NCBI GenBank assembly: GCA_041557595.1
Contig: JBFFGE010000093.1
Location: 1 to 17,212 of the forward strand
Reading direction: 5' to 3'
Source: JAOTYV01 sp041557595
GTDB taxonomy: Bacteria > Pseudomonadota > Alphaproteobacteria > UBA8366
Length of the DNA stretch: 17,212 nt
Below, in pieces: positions 1 through 7,363 of the stretch. Position 1 is the stretch's first letter. The number at the start of each line of letters is the position of its first letter. Under the pieces are notes generated by a model, which searched no databases, had not been told where the DNA came from, and saw nothing but the letters and a program-made list of their open reading frames with translations. Both the position numbers and the translations under genes were made by a program.

Positions 1-24
1 AATAAACGCTCCTCTAGGCTGGCG

Positions 25-879
25 TTACCAGGTCATGCGGAACATGGCGTAGTCCGGCCGCGCGCCATACTCGGTGCAAAGCGCCTCGAGCCGCTCCGCC
101 GAAAGTGCGCCACCGTCTTCGACGCCCAATTCCGCCGCATGAATGCCGCTGGTGATCAGCACCGATTCAATCCCCGCGCCGTTCGCGCCCGCGATGTCAT
201 GATGCAGCGAATCGCCGATCGCCAGCGGCCGCGACTTGGACGGCGCCACCGCCAAGCAGGCCTGATACATTTCTTTGCCGGGCTTGCCGTTATAGCGAAC
301 CGCTCCGCCGAGTTCTTCGTATCGCGCGGCCAACTTACCGGCGCAATCGATCAGGGTACCGTCCGGCGCGACGCTCACCATATCGCGATTGAGGCAGACC
401 ATCGGCAACCCGCGCCGGGCCGCCGCCTGAAGCATCTCCTCATACTCCGCCAAAGGCGCTTGGGTGCCGGCCAACAGCACGAAACTCGCCGCATCCAATG
501 TGTCGACCGGCGTGAAATCCTGTCCATCGTGAAACGCGCTGTCGGGCAGCCAGGAAACCAAAAAACACGTGCCGCCGAGGTCGGCGTAAAACGGGTCCGT
601 TCGCTCCTTCATCTGCCGCCACGCCACTTCGCCGGAGGTGACGACATCGTCGTACAGAGCCCGGTCGATGCCGAGCGCCGTGAGCGCCGCCTCCGAAACC
701 GACGCCCGCCTGGACGAATTCGAAATGAGCACGATGCTCTTGCCGTCGCGCCGCAGCGCTTCGAACGCGTCCCGCGCACCGGGCAGCAGCGTATGGCCGT
801 TGTGGATCACGCCCCACTGGTCGATGAGAAACAGATCGTAGTCGCCCGCGATTTCCCGCAAATGGTCGATTGGTGTCAT
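25..879 (-). CDS. HAD superfamily class IIA hydrolase (TIGR01459-type)
   Basis: A 284-residue soluble protein of the NagD/class IIA branch of haloacid dehalogenase-like hydrolases; the expected role is a cytoplasmic phosphatase acting on a small phosphorylated metabolite, with the substrate unknown. Motif I is DQWGVIHNG with the nucleophile D20, but tryptophan (W22) stands where most HAD phosphatases have the second, general-acid Asp. Motif II is SNSS (53-56), the conserved lysine is K199 in NGKPGK, and motif III is GDSLHHD (222-228). The stretch between motifs II and III (about 60-195) would be the class IIA cap. The ATG at 879 is preceded by a GAGGCGAG purine stretch. It is the last of four leftward genes but is separated from the TipF-like gene by 143 bases with hairpins, so it may have its own promoter. 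In many alphaproteobacteria this family lies next to ribF; that position is off the left edge, so the link is only inference. Confidence 0.9.
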   Translation of the reverse strand: MTPIDHLREIAGDYDLFLIDQWGVIHNGHTLLPGARDAFEALRRDGKSIVLISNSSRRASVSEAALTALGIDRALYDDVVTSGEVAWRQMKERTDPFYADLGGTCFLVSWLPDSAFHDGQDFTPVDTLDAASFVLLAGTQAPLAEYEEMLQAAARRGLPMVCLNRDMVSVAPDGTLIDCAGKLAARYEELGGAVRYNGKPGKEMYQACLAVAPSKSRPLAIGDSLHHDIAGANGAGIESVLITSGIHAAELGVEDGGALSAERLEALCTEYGARPDYAMFRMTW

Positions 880-914
880 GCTGCTGTCGGCTCGCCTCGT
901 GATTCGATGTGCTA

Positions 915-962
915 GATCAACCTGCCTTTAATTGGAATCAATCAAAGGCAGAAAAGTTGATC
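915..962. repeat. 48-bp nested inverted repeat
   Basis: The outer arms GATCAAC (915-921) and GTTGATC (956-962) are a perfect 7-bp inverted repeat. Inside them CTGCCTTT (922-929) pairs perfectly with AAAGGCAG (944-951). Inside those, ATTG (931-934) pairs with CAAT (939-942) around the loop GAAT, with one A/C mismatch between the two inner stems and an unpaired AAAA at 952-955. It lies 36 bases upstream of the leftward HAD start codon, so it is either in that gene's leader or control region or is a transcript-end structure of the TipF-like gene. Neither side has a proper run of T after the stem on the coding strand, so it is not a textbook terminator. Confidence 0.75.
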
Positions 963-988
963 GATCCTATAAAGATAGAACAGCTTAT

Positions 989-1008
989 GTGCGCCAAAAG
1001 GGGCGCAC
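989..1008 (-). terminator. Hairpin just after the TipF-like gene, possible terminator
   Basis: GTGCGCC (989-995) and GGCGCAC (1002-1008) form a perfect 7-bp GC-rich stem with a 6-base loop, beginning 14 bases beyond the stop codon of the leftward TipF-like gene (stop at 1023-1025). The position suits a transcription terminator or an mRNA 3'-end stabiliser. The leftward transcript continues with ATAAGCTGTTC, with no U-tract, so intrinsic termination would be weak. Confidence 0.45.
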
Positions 1009-1022
1009 GCTGCTCTAACGGA

Positions 1023-2432
1023 TCAGGCCTCGTTGACCCTGGACGGTACCCGCGGCGCGTCCGGCTCACCATTGACTTCCTCGAATTCGCGCGGTTCGCC
1101 GAAAAGGGTTCCCTGGCCCAGGTCAATATTGAAGTCGAGCAACTCGACCAAGGTCGGTTCGTTCTCGATGTTGCCCACGATCAAATCGACGCCGGCCCGA
1201 TCGAGAGCCTGTTTCAGAACGCGAACCCTGTTTGCCTCCATGTCGAATTCCGCAGCCGGCATGAGCAGGGTCGCATCCAGCCGGACAAAGCACACGCCAA
1301 GCTCCGCCAGCGTGGGAACATCCAGATCGATATCGTCGACATCGGCCAGGCAAAGCCGGAAGCCCGCGGCAACGAGCGTCCGCAAATCGTCGGCAATTTC
1401 TTTTTCGGGATCGACGAGATCCTTCCGCGCTACCTCGAAGACCACATTCGGCGCCAAATCGGCGCATTTCCCGAGATAGGCCAGGAAACCCGGGAAGAAT
1501 TTTCGATCGTTCAAGCTTCGTGTGGAAATGCCGCAGAAAAAAGCCGTCGTGTAGTTCTGCTGCTTGGCCTTGCGCAGGATCTGAATCGACCGGAACAGCA
1601 GCATGTTGTCGATCTCGGTCTCGAGCCCGCCGCGGCGGGCGGCGGCGAGGTAGCGATCCGGTTCCATCGCCACGCCATCGGCCGGGCGCACATGGAGCGA
1701 ACACTGGGAAAACCGCCGCTTGCGCTGCGGCAGCGCGACAATGGGCTGAACAAAGAGCTGCACCTGATTGTGGCGCATCGCATCCCGAACACGGTCGATG
1801 AGGATACGATCGGACGGATCCACCGAGGTGCCGCCGGGATCGTTGATGTCCGACCCTTCCCCGGCGCCTTTCGGAAGATATAGCCGCTGCACCAGGGAAT
1901 GCAGAACCTTCACCTCCGCCGCCAATTCGTCAGATGGGGCTGTCGAGAGCCTCTCCGATCCGTCGGGCGCAACCGTTCTCGACGGCGCCGAAGGCCCGCC
2001 GATCCTCGACTCCGGCAGCGATACCCGGACCCGCTGGGCGCGATCCGCGACGAGGCCCCGGTTTGGCGGGCCGGCGGCCGGGGCGAGCGTCGGTTCGCGC
2101 CGCACCGGCGGATCTTCCGCCCGGAACGAACCCGGTGTTTCGGCGACCGGCATGCCGATCCGCGGCCCGGCGGCGGCGGCCAATCGCGCAATTTCCTCGC
2201 GCAGGTCGCTTTGCGCTCGATGCAGCAAGATCAATCGATGCTGGGTTTGCGTCTCGTTGCGGCGGCGAACGGCAATTTCATGCACCACCACCCCGATCAC
2301 AAAAATAAGTGCGCCAACGATCCAGGCAAGCGGAGGGTCGAGCGACGGCACAACCCGTGGCAACACCACGGCCGCGACCGCCGCCGCCACCGCGTAGCAC
2401 GCGAAGTAGAACAATTGCATAAATATCGACAT
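1023..2432 (-). CDS. TipF-like membrane protein with a degenerate EAL domain
   Basis: Read from the ATG at 2432 this is 469 residues; an in-frame TTG at 2441 is an alternative start with no better ribosome site. Two hydrophobic segments (about 6-25 and 34-52) are followed by a charged, probably coiled-coil stretch (55-88), a proline-rich linker (about 95-205) and an EAL-fold domain (about 205-450) recognisable from FVQPIVAL and the end motif LGQGTLFGEPR. The catalytic signature is lost: the EAL glutamate position reads CSL (244-246), the DDFG region reads ADVDD (363-367), and the metal-site lysine region reads VRLD. It should therefore bind c-di-GMP or protein partners rather than hydrolyse c-di-GMP. 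This architecture and length match TipF, a c-di-GMP effector for flagellar assembly in Caulobacter (family knowledge). No flagellar gene is nearby, so TipF orthology is likely but unproven. Confidence 0.82.
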   Translation of the reverse strand: MSIFMQLFYFACYAVAAAVAAVVLPRVVPSLDPPLAWIVGALIFVIGVVVHEIAVRRRNETQTQHRLILLHRAQSDLREEIARLAAAAGPRIGMPVAETPGSFRAEDPPVRREPTLAPAAGPPNRGLVADRAQRVRVSLPESRIGGPSAPSRTVAPDGSERLSTAPSDELAAEVKVLHSLVQRLYLPKGAGEGSDINDPGGTSVDPSDRILIDRVRDAMRHNQVQLFVQPIVALPQRKRRFSQCSLHVRPADGVAMEPDRYLAAARRGGLETEIDNMLLFRSIQILRKAKQQNYTTAFFCGISTRSLNDRKFFPGFLAYLGKCADLAPNVVFEVARKDLVDPEKEIADDLRTLVAAGFRLCLADVDDIDLDVPTLAELGVCFVRLDATLLMPAAEFDMEANRVRVLKQALDRAGVDLIVGNIENEPTLVELLDFNIDLGQGTLFGEPREFEEVNGEPDAPRVPSRVNEA

Positions 2433-2520
2433 TACGCCCAACGCTCAGGCCACCCCCATACCCGGCGACCATCGAGCCGCACCGTAACGCGCCCGGAGGA
2501 TTCCCGGCAAGAGCGCTGCG

Positions 2521-3567
2521 TCAACGGTGGTCCGCCCCCACCATTTCAGCAATGGATTTGGCTCCGTCCCGCCGGATCAACATCGCCATATCCCTTTTAA
2601 TTCGCTGCAATAATGCCGGTCCCTGATGGACCAGCGCGGTATAGAGCTGGACCAGGGACGCGCCGGCCCGAATCTTGGCGTAGGCGTCCTCCGCACACCC
2701 GATTCCACCGACTCCGACAAGCGGGATTCGGCCTTCGGTCAAAACGTAGAGCCGTGACAGCAATGCGGTAGACGCCGCGAAGAGCGGCCGGCCGCTGAGC
2801 CCGCCGTCTTCGCCCCGGTGACGGCCGGACAGCGTAGCCGGCCGCGCGACCGTCGTGTTGCTGACGATCAGGCCATCGACACCCCGGTCCAGTGCGACTT
2901 TCGCGATTTCCGCCTCGCCCGCCGCATCGAGATCCGGAGCGATCTTGACCAGCAAGGGCGGCGGATTGCCGGTTTCGGTCAGAACATCCTGCACCTTGGC
3001 GATCAGCGCGGACAGGGCTTCGCCACCCTGCAGCGCCCGCAAACCGGGCGTGTTCGGCGACGAGACGTTGATCACCATGTAGTCCGCAAAGGGCGCAAGC
3101 CGCCGCGCCGCCGGGACGTAATCTGCGGCCGCATCCTCCGTCTCCTTGTTCTTGCCGATATTGATTCCAAGAATGCCCGGCCGCGGACATTGAACCCGTG
3201 CCGCAACGGCTTCCAACCCTTCATTGTTGAAGCCGAGCCGGTTGATCAGGGCGCCATCCTCGGGCAGGCGGAAGATCCTCGGCCGCGGATTACCGGATTG
3301 CGGCCGCGGCGTCACCGTGCCGATTTCGACAAAGCCGAAGCCCATCCTCAACAGGGCCTTATAGGCCTCGGCATTTTTGTCGAAACCCGCGCACAAGCCA
3401 ACGGGGTTCGGAAAATCCAAACCCCAAACCCGGCTCGCCAGGATAGGATCGTCCGGCTCCCGCTGTACCGGCGCAAAACCATGGCGCAGCCCCCACAAGG
3501 TCGCGCGATGTGCCCGTTCGGGATCGAGACACCGCAGCAGCGGCATCGTCAGCGTCGACACATCCAT
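2521..3567 (-). CDS. pyrD: Dihydroorotate dehydrogenase (quinone), class 2
   Basis: A 348-residue flavoenzyme that oxidises dihydroorotate to orotate in pyrimidine synthesis and passes electrons to membrane quinone. The N-terminal segment (about 1-35) is the membrane-associating helical extension typical of class 2 enzymes. Class-defining blocks are visible in order: GLCAGFDKN (57-65), EIGTVTPRPQ (81-90), LINRLGFNNEG (107-117), INIGKNK (135-141) and NVSSPNTPGLR (167-177). In the last, S170 aligns with catalytic Ser175 of E. coli PyrD and N172 with its Asn177. FMN phosphate-binding segments VGVGGI and SLVQLYTALV follow. Length is normal. The ATG lies 3 bases after the DUF952 stop, so translation is probably coupled, and no strong ribosome site is needed or seen. 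Confidence 0.97.
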   Translation of the reverse strand: MDVSTLTMPLLRCLDPERAHRATLWGLRHGFAPVQREPDDPILASRVWGLDFPNPVGLCAGFDKNAEAYKALLRMGFGFVEIGTVTPRPQSGNPRPRIFRLPEDGALINRLGFNNEGLEAVAARVQCPRPGILGINIGKNKETEDAAADYVPAARRLAPFADYMVINVSSPNTPGLRALQGGEALSALIAKVQDVLTETGNPPPLLVKIAPDLDAAGEAEIAKVALDRGVDGLIVSNTTVARPATLSGRHRGEDGGLSGRPLFAASTALLSRLYVLTEGRIPLVGVGGIGCAEDAYAKIRAGASLVQLYTALVHQGPALLQRIKRDMAMLIRRDGAKSIAEMVGADHR

Positions 3568-3570
3568 CGA

Positions 3571-3915
3571 TCAACCCAGATCCGGAAAATCATGCCGGCC
3601 GTCCGGCCCGAGCGGCAGCGGCTTCGCCCATCGCACCGCCGTCACCGGCAACGCGCCATAGAGATGCGGGAATTCCGCCCCGCCGCGCGAGCGCTCCCAC
3701 CGCAGCGCCGCACCCAATCCGTCGGTTTCCACCGCCAGGAGCACCAAATCACGCTCGCCCGCGCGGTGACGCGCGGCGCTTTCCACAATCTGGTCGGCGG
3801 TGGAGAAATGCAGAAAGCCGTCCGCGGTATCCTCCGCGCTCCCCGTATAGGGCTTTCCGGAGTGCCGGGCGGCGGACCAGACGGCGGCTTTGGCCAAATG
3901 ATAGATCAGCGACAT
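3571..3915 (-). CDS. DUF952 family protein
   Basis: A 114-residue soluble protein with the DUF952 pattern: N-terminal IYHLAKAAVW, a GFLHFST block (33-39), then LVLLAVETDGL, and a C-terminal FPHLYGALPV motif with conserved histidines (H36, H83). Length is typical of the family, whose biochemical function is unknown. The fold has been likened to ADP-ribosyltransferase-like or glutathione-S-transferase-related proteins, but nothing here proves an activity. The ATG at 3915 has an AGGG about 8 bases upstream on the coding strand. It is the first gene of the leftward unit and leads directly into pyrD. Confidence 0.9.
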   Translation of the reverse strand: MSLIYHLAKAAVWSAARHSGKPYTGSAEDTADGFLHFSTADQIVESAARHRAGERDLVLLAVETDGLGAALRWERSRGGAEFPHLYGALPVTAVRWAKPLPLGPDGRHDFPDLG

Positions 3916-4072
3916 GCCCGGACCCTATCCGATTGCGGGCCGCAGGAACAAGCCATGCCGCCCAGAGTCTGTGGACCATGCGCCGGTCCTATGGTTTAGT
4001 TTCCGGACTCTCCGCGGCCCGCCGCCAGCCCGCGATGGCGCCGCATGGAAACCGGCTTTCAGGAGACACCGC
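3916..4072. promoter_or_regulatory. Divergent control region between DUF952-pyrD and the hydrolase cluster
   Basis: This 157-base gap separates two divergently read gene groups and must carry both promoters. Visible inverted repeats are AGAGTC (3964-3969) with GACTCT (4006-4011) and, inside them, ACCAT (3975-3979) with ATGGT (3991-3995). They are short and not concentric, so operator function is only a possibility. I could not pick a convincing -35/-10 pair on either strand. Confidence 0.35.
4061..4065 (+). promoter_or_regulatory. Ribosome binding site deciding the carbamoylase start
   Basis: AGGAG lies 7 bases before the ATG at 4073. The longer in-frame reading from 3914 adds 53 residues of low-complexity Arg/Pro-rich sequence with no family similarity, so the ATG at 4073 is the real start. 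Confidence 0.85.
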
Positions 4073-5026
4073 ATGTCCCGCATCCTGCGCGTGGCGGCCG
4101 CGCAACTCGGTCCAATTCAGAAATCGGATACTCGCAGCGTGGTGGTCGACCGGATGCTGCGGCTGATGACCGAAGCGCATGACACGGGCGCCGAACTGAT
4201 CGTGTATCCGGAACTCGCGCTCACCACTTTTTTTCCGCGCTGGTACATGGAAGACCAGGACGAGATCGACGCCTATTTCGAGCGAACAATGCCGAACAAT
4301 GAGACGGCGCCCCTGTTCGAGGCGGCCAAATCCTTTGGCATGGGATTCTATTTCGGCTATGCGGAACTGACCGAGGAACAGGGCGAGACGCGCCATTACA
4401 ACAGCGCCGTTCTGGTCGACCGCGATGGCGACGTAGTCGGAAAATATCGCAAGGTCCACCTGCCCGGCTCCGATGCGCTACGGCCCGAACTGGCGTGGCA
4501 GCAGCTGGAGAAGCGTTACTTCGACTATGGCAATCTGGGATTTCCGGTGTTCGACTCCTTCGGCGGCCGTGTCGGCATGGCGATTTGCAACGACCGGCGC
4601 TGGCCGGAGACGTTTCGCGTCATGGCGCTGCAAGGCGTCGAGATGGTGTTGATCGGCTACAACTCGGCGGCCCACGACCCAAATGGCGGCGTGGAAAGTC
4701 AGGACCTGCGGGTGTTTCACAGCAATCTCGCAGCCCAGGCCGGCGCGTATCAGAATGCGACCTGGGTCGTTTGCGTCGCCAAGGCCGGCATCGAGGATGG
4801 CGCGGGCTTGATCGGTTCCAGCGTGATCGTGAACCCCAACGGCGAAATCGTCGCCCAGGCGAAGACCGAAGAAGATGAGCTGTTGCGTTACGATTGCGAC
4901 CTGGATGCCTGCAGCCACGGCAAGGACAATATGTTCGATTTCGCCAGGCACCGGCGTATCGAACATTACCGCCTGATCACCGAGCGGGTGGGCGTCGGAC
5001 CGTCGATACAGCAGCCGGATGACTGA
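4073..5026 (+). CDS. N-carbamoyl-D-amino-acid hydrolase (nitrilase superfamily)
   Basis: A 317-residue cytoplasmic carbon-nitrogen hydrolase. The Glu-Lys-Cys triad falls at E47 (VYPELALTTFFPRW), K127 (GKYRKVHLPG) and C172 (AICNDRRWPE). These are the same residue numbers as in the Agrobacterium D-carbamoylase, and long stretches such as LALTTFFPRW, LEKRYF and NDRRWPE match that enzyme as I remember it. The expected reaction is hydrolysis of N-carbamoyl-D-amino acids to D-amino acid, CO2 and ammonia, the second step after hydantoinase. No hydantoinase or racemase gene is in the window, so the physiological substrate may be another carbamoyl or ureido compound, for example a beta-ureidopropionate-like one. 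It is the first gene of a rightward four-gene cluster, 26 bases ahead of the amidase. Confidence 0.9.
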   Translation: MSRILRVAAAQLGPIQKSDTRSVVVDRMLRLMTEAHDTGAELIVYPELALTTFFPRWYMEDQDEIDAYFERTMPNNETAPLFEAAKSFGMGFYFGYAELTEEQGETRHYNSAVLVDRDGDVVGKYRKVHLPGSDALRPELAWQQLEKRYFDYGNLGFPVFDSFGGRVGMAICNDRRWPETFRVMALQGVEMVLIGYNSAAHDPNGGVESQDLRVFHSNLAAQAGAYQNATWVVCVAKAGIEDGAGLIGSSVIVNPNGEIVAQAKTEEDELLRYDCDLDACSHGKDNMFDFARHRRIEHYRLITERVGVGPSIQQPDD

Positions 5027-5052
5027 CAGAAACCCGCGACCGAGGATACGTC

Positions 5053-6468
5053 ATGGCCATACCCGATTTCACCGAATTGTCGATCGATTCCCTATCCGAT
5101 GCGTTGCGGTCGGGCCGGATCACCGCCCTCGGGATCGCCGAACGCGTGATTGAAAACTACGAGAATCACGATTCGGCATTTCACGCCTACAAGACATGGG
5201 AGCCGGAAGCGCTGCGCGCGCAGGCGCAGGTTGCCGACGCCGCCTTTGCCGCCGATCTCGATTTCGGCCCGCTGCAAGGGATGCCGGTGTCGGTCAAGGA
5301 TCTGTATGGCGTTTCCGGCTATCCCACCTTTGCCGGGACCCCGAAGCCGCTGCCGGAGAAATGGCAAACCGAAGGCCCGGTGGTCGCCACCTTGCGGCAT
5401 GGGCTGGCGGCGGTCACCGGCAAGACCCATACGGTCGAATTCGCGTTCGGCGGCGTCGGCACCAACGCCCATTGGGGCGCGCCCTTCAATCCCTGGGATG
5501 CCGAACGGCACCGCGCGCCGGGCGGATCGAGCGCGGGCGCCGGGGTGAGCCTGTGGGCCGGCACCGCGGTCGCTGCCCTCGGCAGCGACACCGCCGGATC
5601 GGTCCGTATCCCGGCCGCCGTGACCGGCACCGTCGGCGTCAAGACCAGCATCCACCGCTGGTCGGTCGACGGCATCGTTCCCTTGAGCCCGAGCCTCGAC
5701 ACCGCGGGCGTTCTGACACGAACCGCGGGCGATGCGGCCGTCGCCTTCGCGGCGATCGACCCGCTGGTGGCCGAACACCCCCTCGCCTTCGCCGATGCGC
5801 TCCAGGCCACCGATATCTCCGGACTCCGCGTCGGACTCTGCGACTGGTTCTTCGACGACTGCTCGGCCGGCATCGTCGAGGCGGTAGAGCGCGCGCTTGA
5901 TGAGCTCAAAGGCCACGGCGTCGAAATCGACGCGATCGACCTGCCGGAAATCGCGGCCTGCCATGAGGTCTTCCGGCGCGGCGGTCTGGCCGCTGCCGAA
6001 TTCGCCGCCTTCATCAACACCGAGATGCAGGACTACAAGGCGACCCTGGACCCGAATGTCGCCGCGCGGTTCGAACGCATGGAGGCGATACCGGCGGTCG
6101 ACTACCTGTCCCGTCGAAACACGCTGGATCAGCTCGCCGGCAGGATCGCCGGCCGGCTTGCCGATGTGGATGTCCTGGTCACGCCGACGGTGCCGATCAC
6201 ACCGCCCGACCTGGCGACAATCGATACAGGCGACCGGTATTTCGAAGCGAATATGGGCATGCTGCGCAACACCGCCGCGGTCAACCTGCTGCGGCTCTGC
6301 GCCGTCACCATTCCAGCCGGGCTCGATGCGGCGCAGATGCCCGTCGGACTGCAAATCATTGCGCCGTTCGGCGAAGACGAGCGTGCGCTCGCCGTGGCCT
6401 GCGCCTTCGAACGCATCCTTGGCACGGCGCGCGAGCGGCTCGGCACCCCGCCGCGCCTGGGCGCGTAG
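5053..6468 (+). CDS. Amidase-signature family amidase
   Basis: A 471-residue amidase of the GatA/fatty-acid-amide-hydrolase type. The Ser-cisSer-Lys triad is intact: K82 in PVSVKDL, S159 in APGGSSAGAG, and nucleophile S183 in GSDTAGSVRIP, with the 24-residue Ser-Ser spacing of the family. The oxyanion and scaffold segments VGVKTS and the C-terminal AGLDAAQMPVGLQIIAP block (typically PAG...PVGLQ) are also present. There is no signal peptide, so it should hydrolyse an amide in the cytoplasm. GatA itself is unlikely because no gatB or gatC accompanies it. GAGGA at 5042-5046 sits 6 bases before the ATG. It lies between the carbamoylase and the EEP protein with gaps of 26 and 12 bases, indicating one operon. 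Confidence 0.93.
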   Translation: MAIPDFTELSIDSLSDALRSGRITALGIAERVIENYENHDSAFHAYKTWEPEALRAQAQVADAAFAADLDFGPLQGMPVSVKDLYGVSGYPTFAGTPKPLPEKWQTEGPVVATLRHGLAAVTGKTHTVEFAFGGVGTNAHWGAPFNPWDAERHRAPGGSSAGAGVSLWAGTAVAALGSDTAGSVRIPAAVTGTVGVKTSIHRWSVDGIVPLSPSLDTAGVLTRTAGDAAVAFAAIDPLVAEHPLAFADALQATDISGLRVGLCDWFFDDCSAGIVEAVERALDELKGHGVEIDAIDLPEIAACHEVFRRGGLAAAEFAAFINTEMQDYKATLDPNVAARFERMEAIPAVDYLSRRNTLDQLAGRIAGRLADVDVLVTPTVPITPPDLATIDTGDRYFEANMGMLRNTAAVNLLRLCAVTIPAGLDAAQMPVGLQIIAPFGEDERALAVACAFERILGTARERLGTPPRLGA

Positions 6469-6480
6469 GCGGCGCGCCGG

Positions 6481-7344
6481 ATGCGTTTCGTCGGGTACAA
6501 TATCCAATTCGGCCGCGGCAAGGACGGCAATGTCGACCTCGCCCGGATTGCGGCCGAAGTCGCCGACGCGGATGTGATCGCCCTGCAGGAGGTCGATCGG
6601 CATTGGAGCCGCTCCGGCGACATCGATCAACCCGCCGCGTTGGGCGCGCTCTTGCCCGATCATAACTGGATCTACGGTCCCGGCCTCGACCTCCATGTGC
6701 AGTCCGCCGCCGCCGATGCTGCGGCGCACGGCCGGCGCCGGCAATTCGGCAACATGCTGCTGTCGCGATCGCCCATCCTGTCCTCCCGCATGCATCTGCT
6801 GCCGAAACACGCGCTGCACCAAAGACTGAGCTTGCAGCGCTGCGCGCTCGAAGGCCTGATCGCATGCCCGAGCGGCCCGGTGCGGGTCTATTCGATCCAC
6901 CTCGCCCACGTCTCCGGCCTCGAGCGCCAGGATCAGACGGCGCGCATCCTGGATATTCACCGGGCCGCGCCCCGCGAGGGCGGCGCGCGCTCCGGCACCC
7001 ACGATGCCTGGGAAACGGACGGCCCCCCGCCGCCGGCCGCCGACCGGGCCATCCTGCTCGGGGATTTCAACATGGAACCCGGCAGCGCGGAATACGCGAC
7101 GCTCGCCGGATACGACGATTCGCGGCATGGCCGCATTACCCGGCAGGACGCGTTCGTCGACGCCTGGCTCGAATCCGGCGGCGATCCCAAAGGCGGGTAC
7201 ACCAAATTCGAGCCGGAACGCGACCGGCGCATCGACTTCGCCTTCGTCAGCGCAAATCTCGCCGACCGGGTCGCCACCGTCCGGGTCGATGTGGCGGCAA
7301 CCGGCTCCGACCATCAGCCGGTCTGGCTGGACATCGACCTATAA
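6481..7344 (+). CDS. Endonuclease/exonuclease/phosphatase (EEP) family protein
   Basis: A 287-residue metal-dependent phosphodiesterase fold (DNase I-like). All active-site blocks are present: N7 in GYNIQFG, E37 in ALQEVDRH, H140 in YSIHLAHV, D195 and N197 in LLGDFNMEPGS, D252 in RRIDFAFVS, and the D277-H278 pair in GSDHQP. No signal peptide or DNA-binding extension is seen, so the substrate could be a nucleic acid, a nucleotide, a phosphoinositide-like compound or another phosphodiester. The ATG follows the amidase stop by 12 bases, with AGGCGG (6467-6472) 8 bases upstream overlapping that stop. The presence of a phosphodiesterase-type enzyme among C-N hydrolases is unexpected; it may process a phosphorylated substrate or simply be co-transcribed. 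Confidence 0.88.
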   Translation: MRFVGYNIQFGRGKDGNVDLARIAAEVADADVIALQEVDRHWSRSGDIDQPAALGALLPDHNWIYGPGLDLHVQSAAADAAAHGRRRQFGNMLLSRSPILSSRMHLLPKHALHQRLSLQRCALEGLIACPSGPVRVYSIHLAHVSGLERQDQTARILDIHRAAPREGGARSGTHDAWETDGPPPPAADRAILLGDFNMEPGSAEYATLAGYDDSRHGRITRQDAFVDAWLESGGDPKGGYTKFEPERDRRIDFAFVSANLADRVATVRVDVAATGSDHQPVWLDIDL

Positions 7345-7349
7345 TTTCA

Positions 7350-7354
7350 AGGGA
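7350..7354 (+). promoter_or_regulatory. Ribosome binding site deciding the GGT-like start
   Basis: AGGGA lies 9 bases before the ATG at 7364. The same frame is open back to 7004, but the extra 120 residues overlap the EEP gene in another frame and are Ser/Pro/Arg-rich shadow sequence. The ATG at 7364 starts just before the family-typical pattern AEILENGGTAFDAAIA. Confidence 0.8.
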
Positions 7355-7363
7355 AGCAGCGGC

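Noticed and set aside
909..1883. A 324-codon plus-strand frame opposite the TipF-like gene.
   Set aside because: No family resemblance, and it mirrors the codon bias of the EAL-domain gene on the other strand.
3914..4072. An upstream extension of the carbamoylase frame.
   Set aside because: It overlaps the divergent promoter region, has no family similarity, and a good AGGAG site points to the ATG at 4073.
5053..6468. The amidase as GatA of the Glu/Asp-tRNA amidotransferase.
   Set aside because: No gatB or gatC nearby, and the setting is a cluster of catabolic hydrolases; the triad alone does not separate GatA from other amidases.
5092..7314. A 740-codon minus-strand open frame across the amidase and EEP genes.
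   Set aside because: It is low-complexity (Gly, Ala, Arg, Asp-rich) without motifs and is opposite two genes with complete active sites, so it is a compositional shadow.
7004..7363. An upstream extension of the GGT-like frame as a possible signal or fusion domain.
   Set aside because: It is an out-of-frame reading of the EEP gene, rich in Ser, Pro and Arg, with no hydrophobic signal segment.
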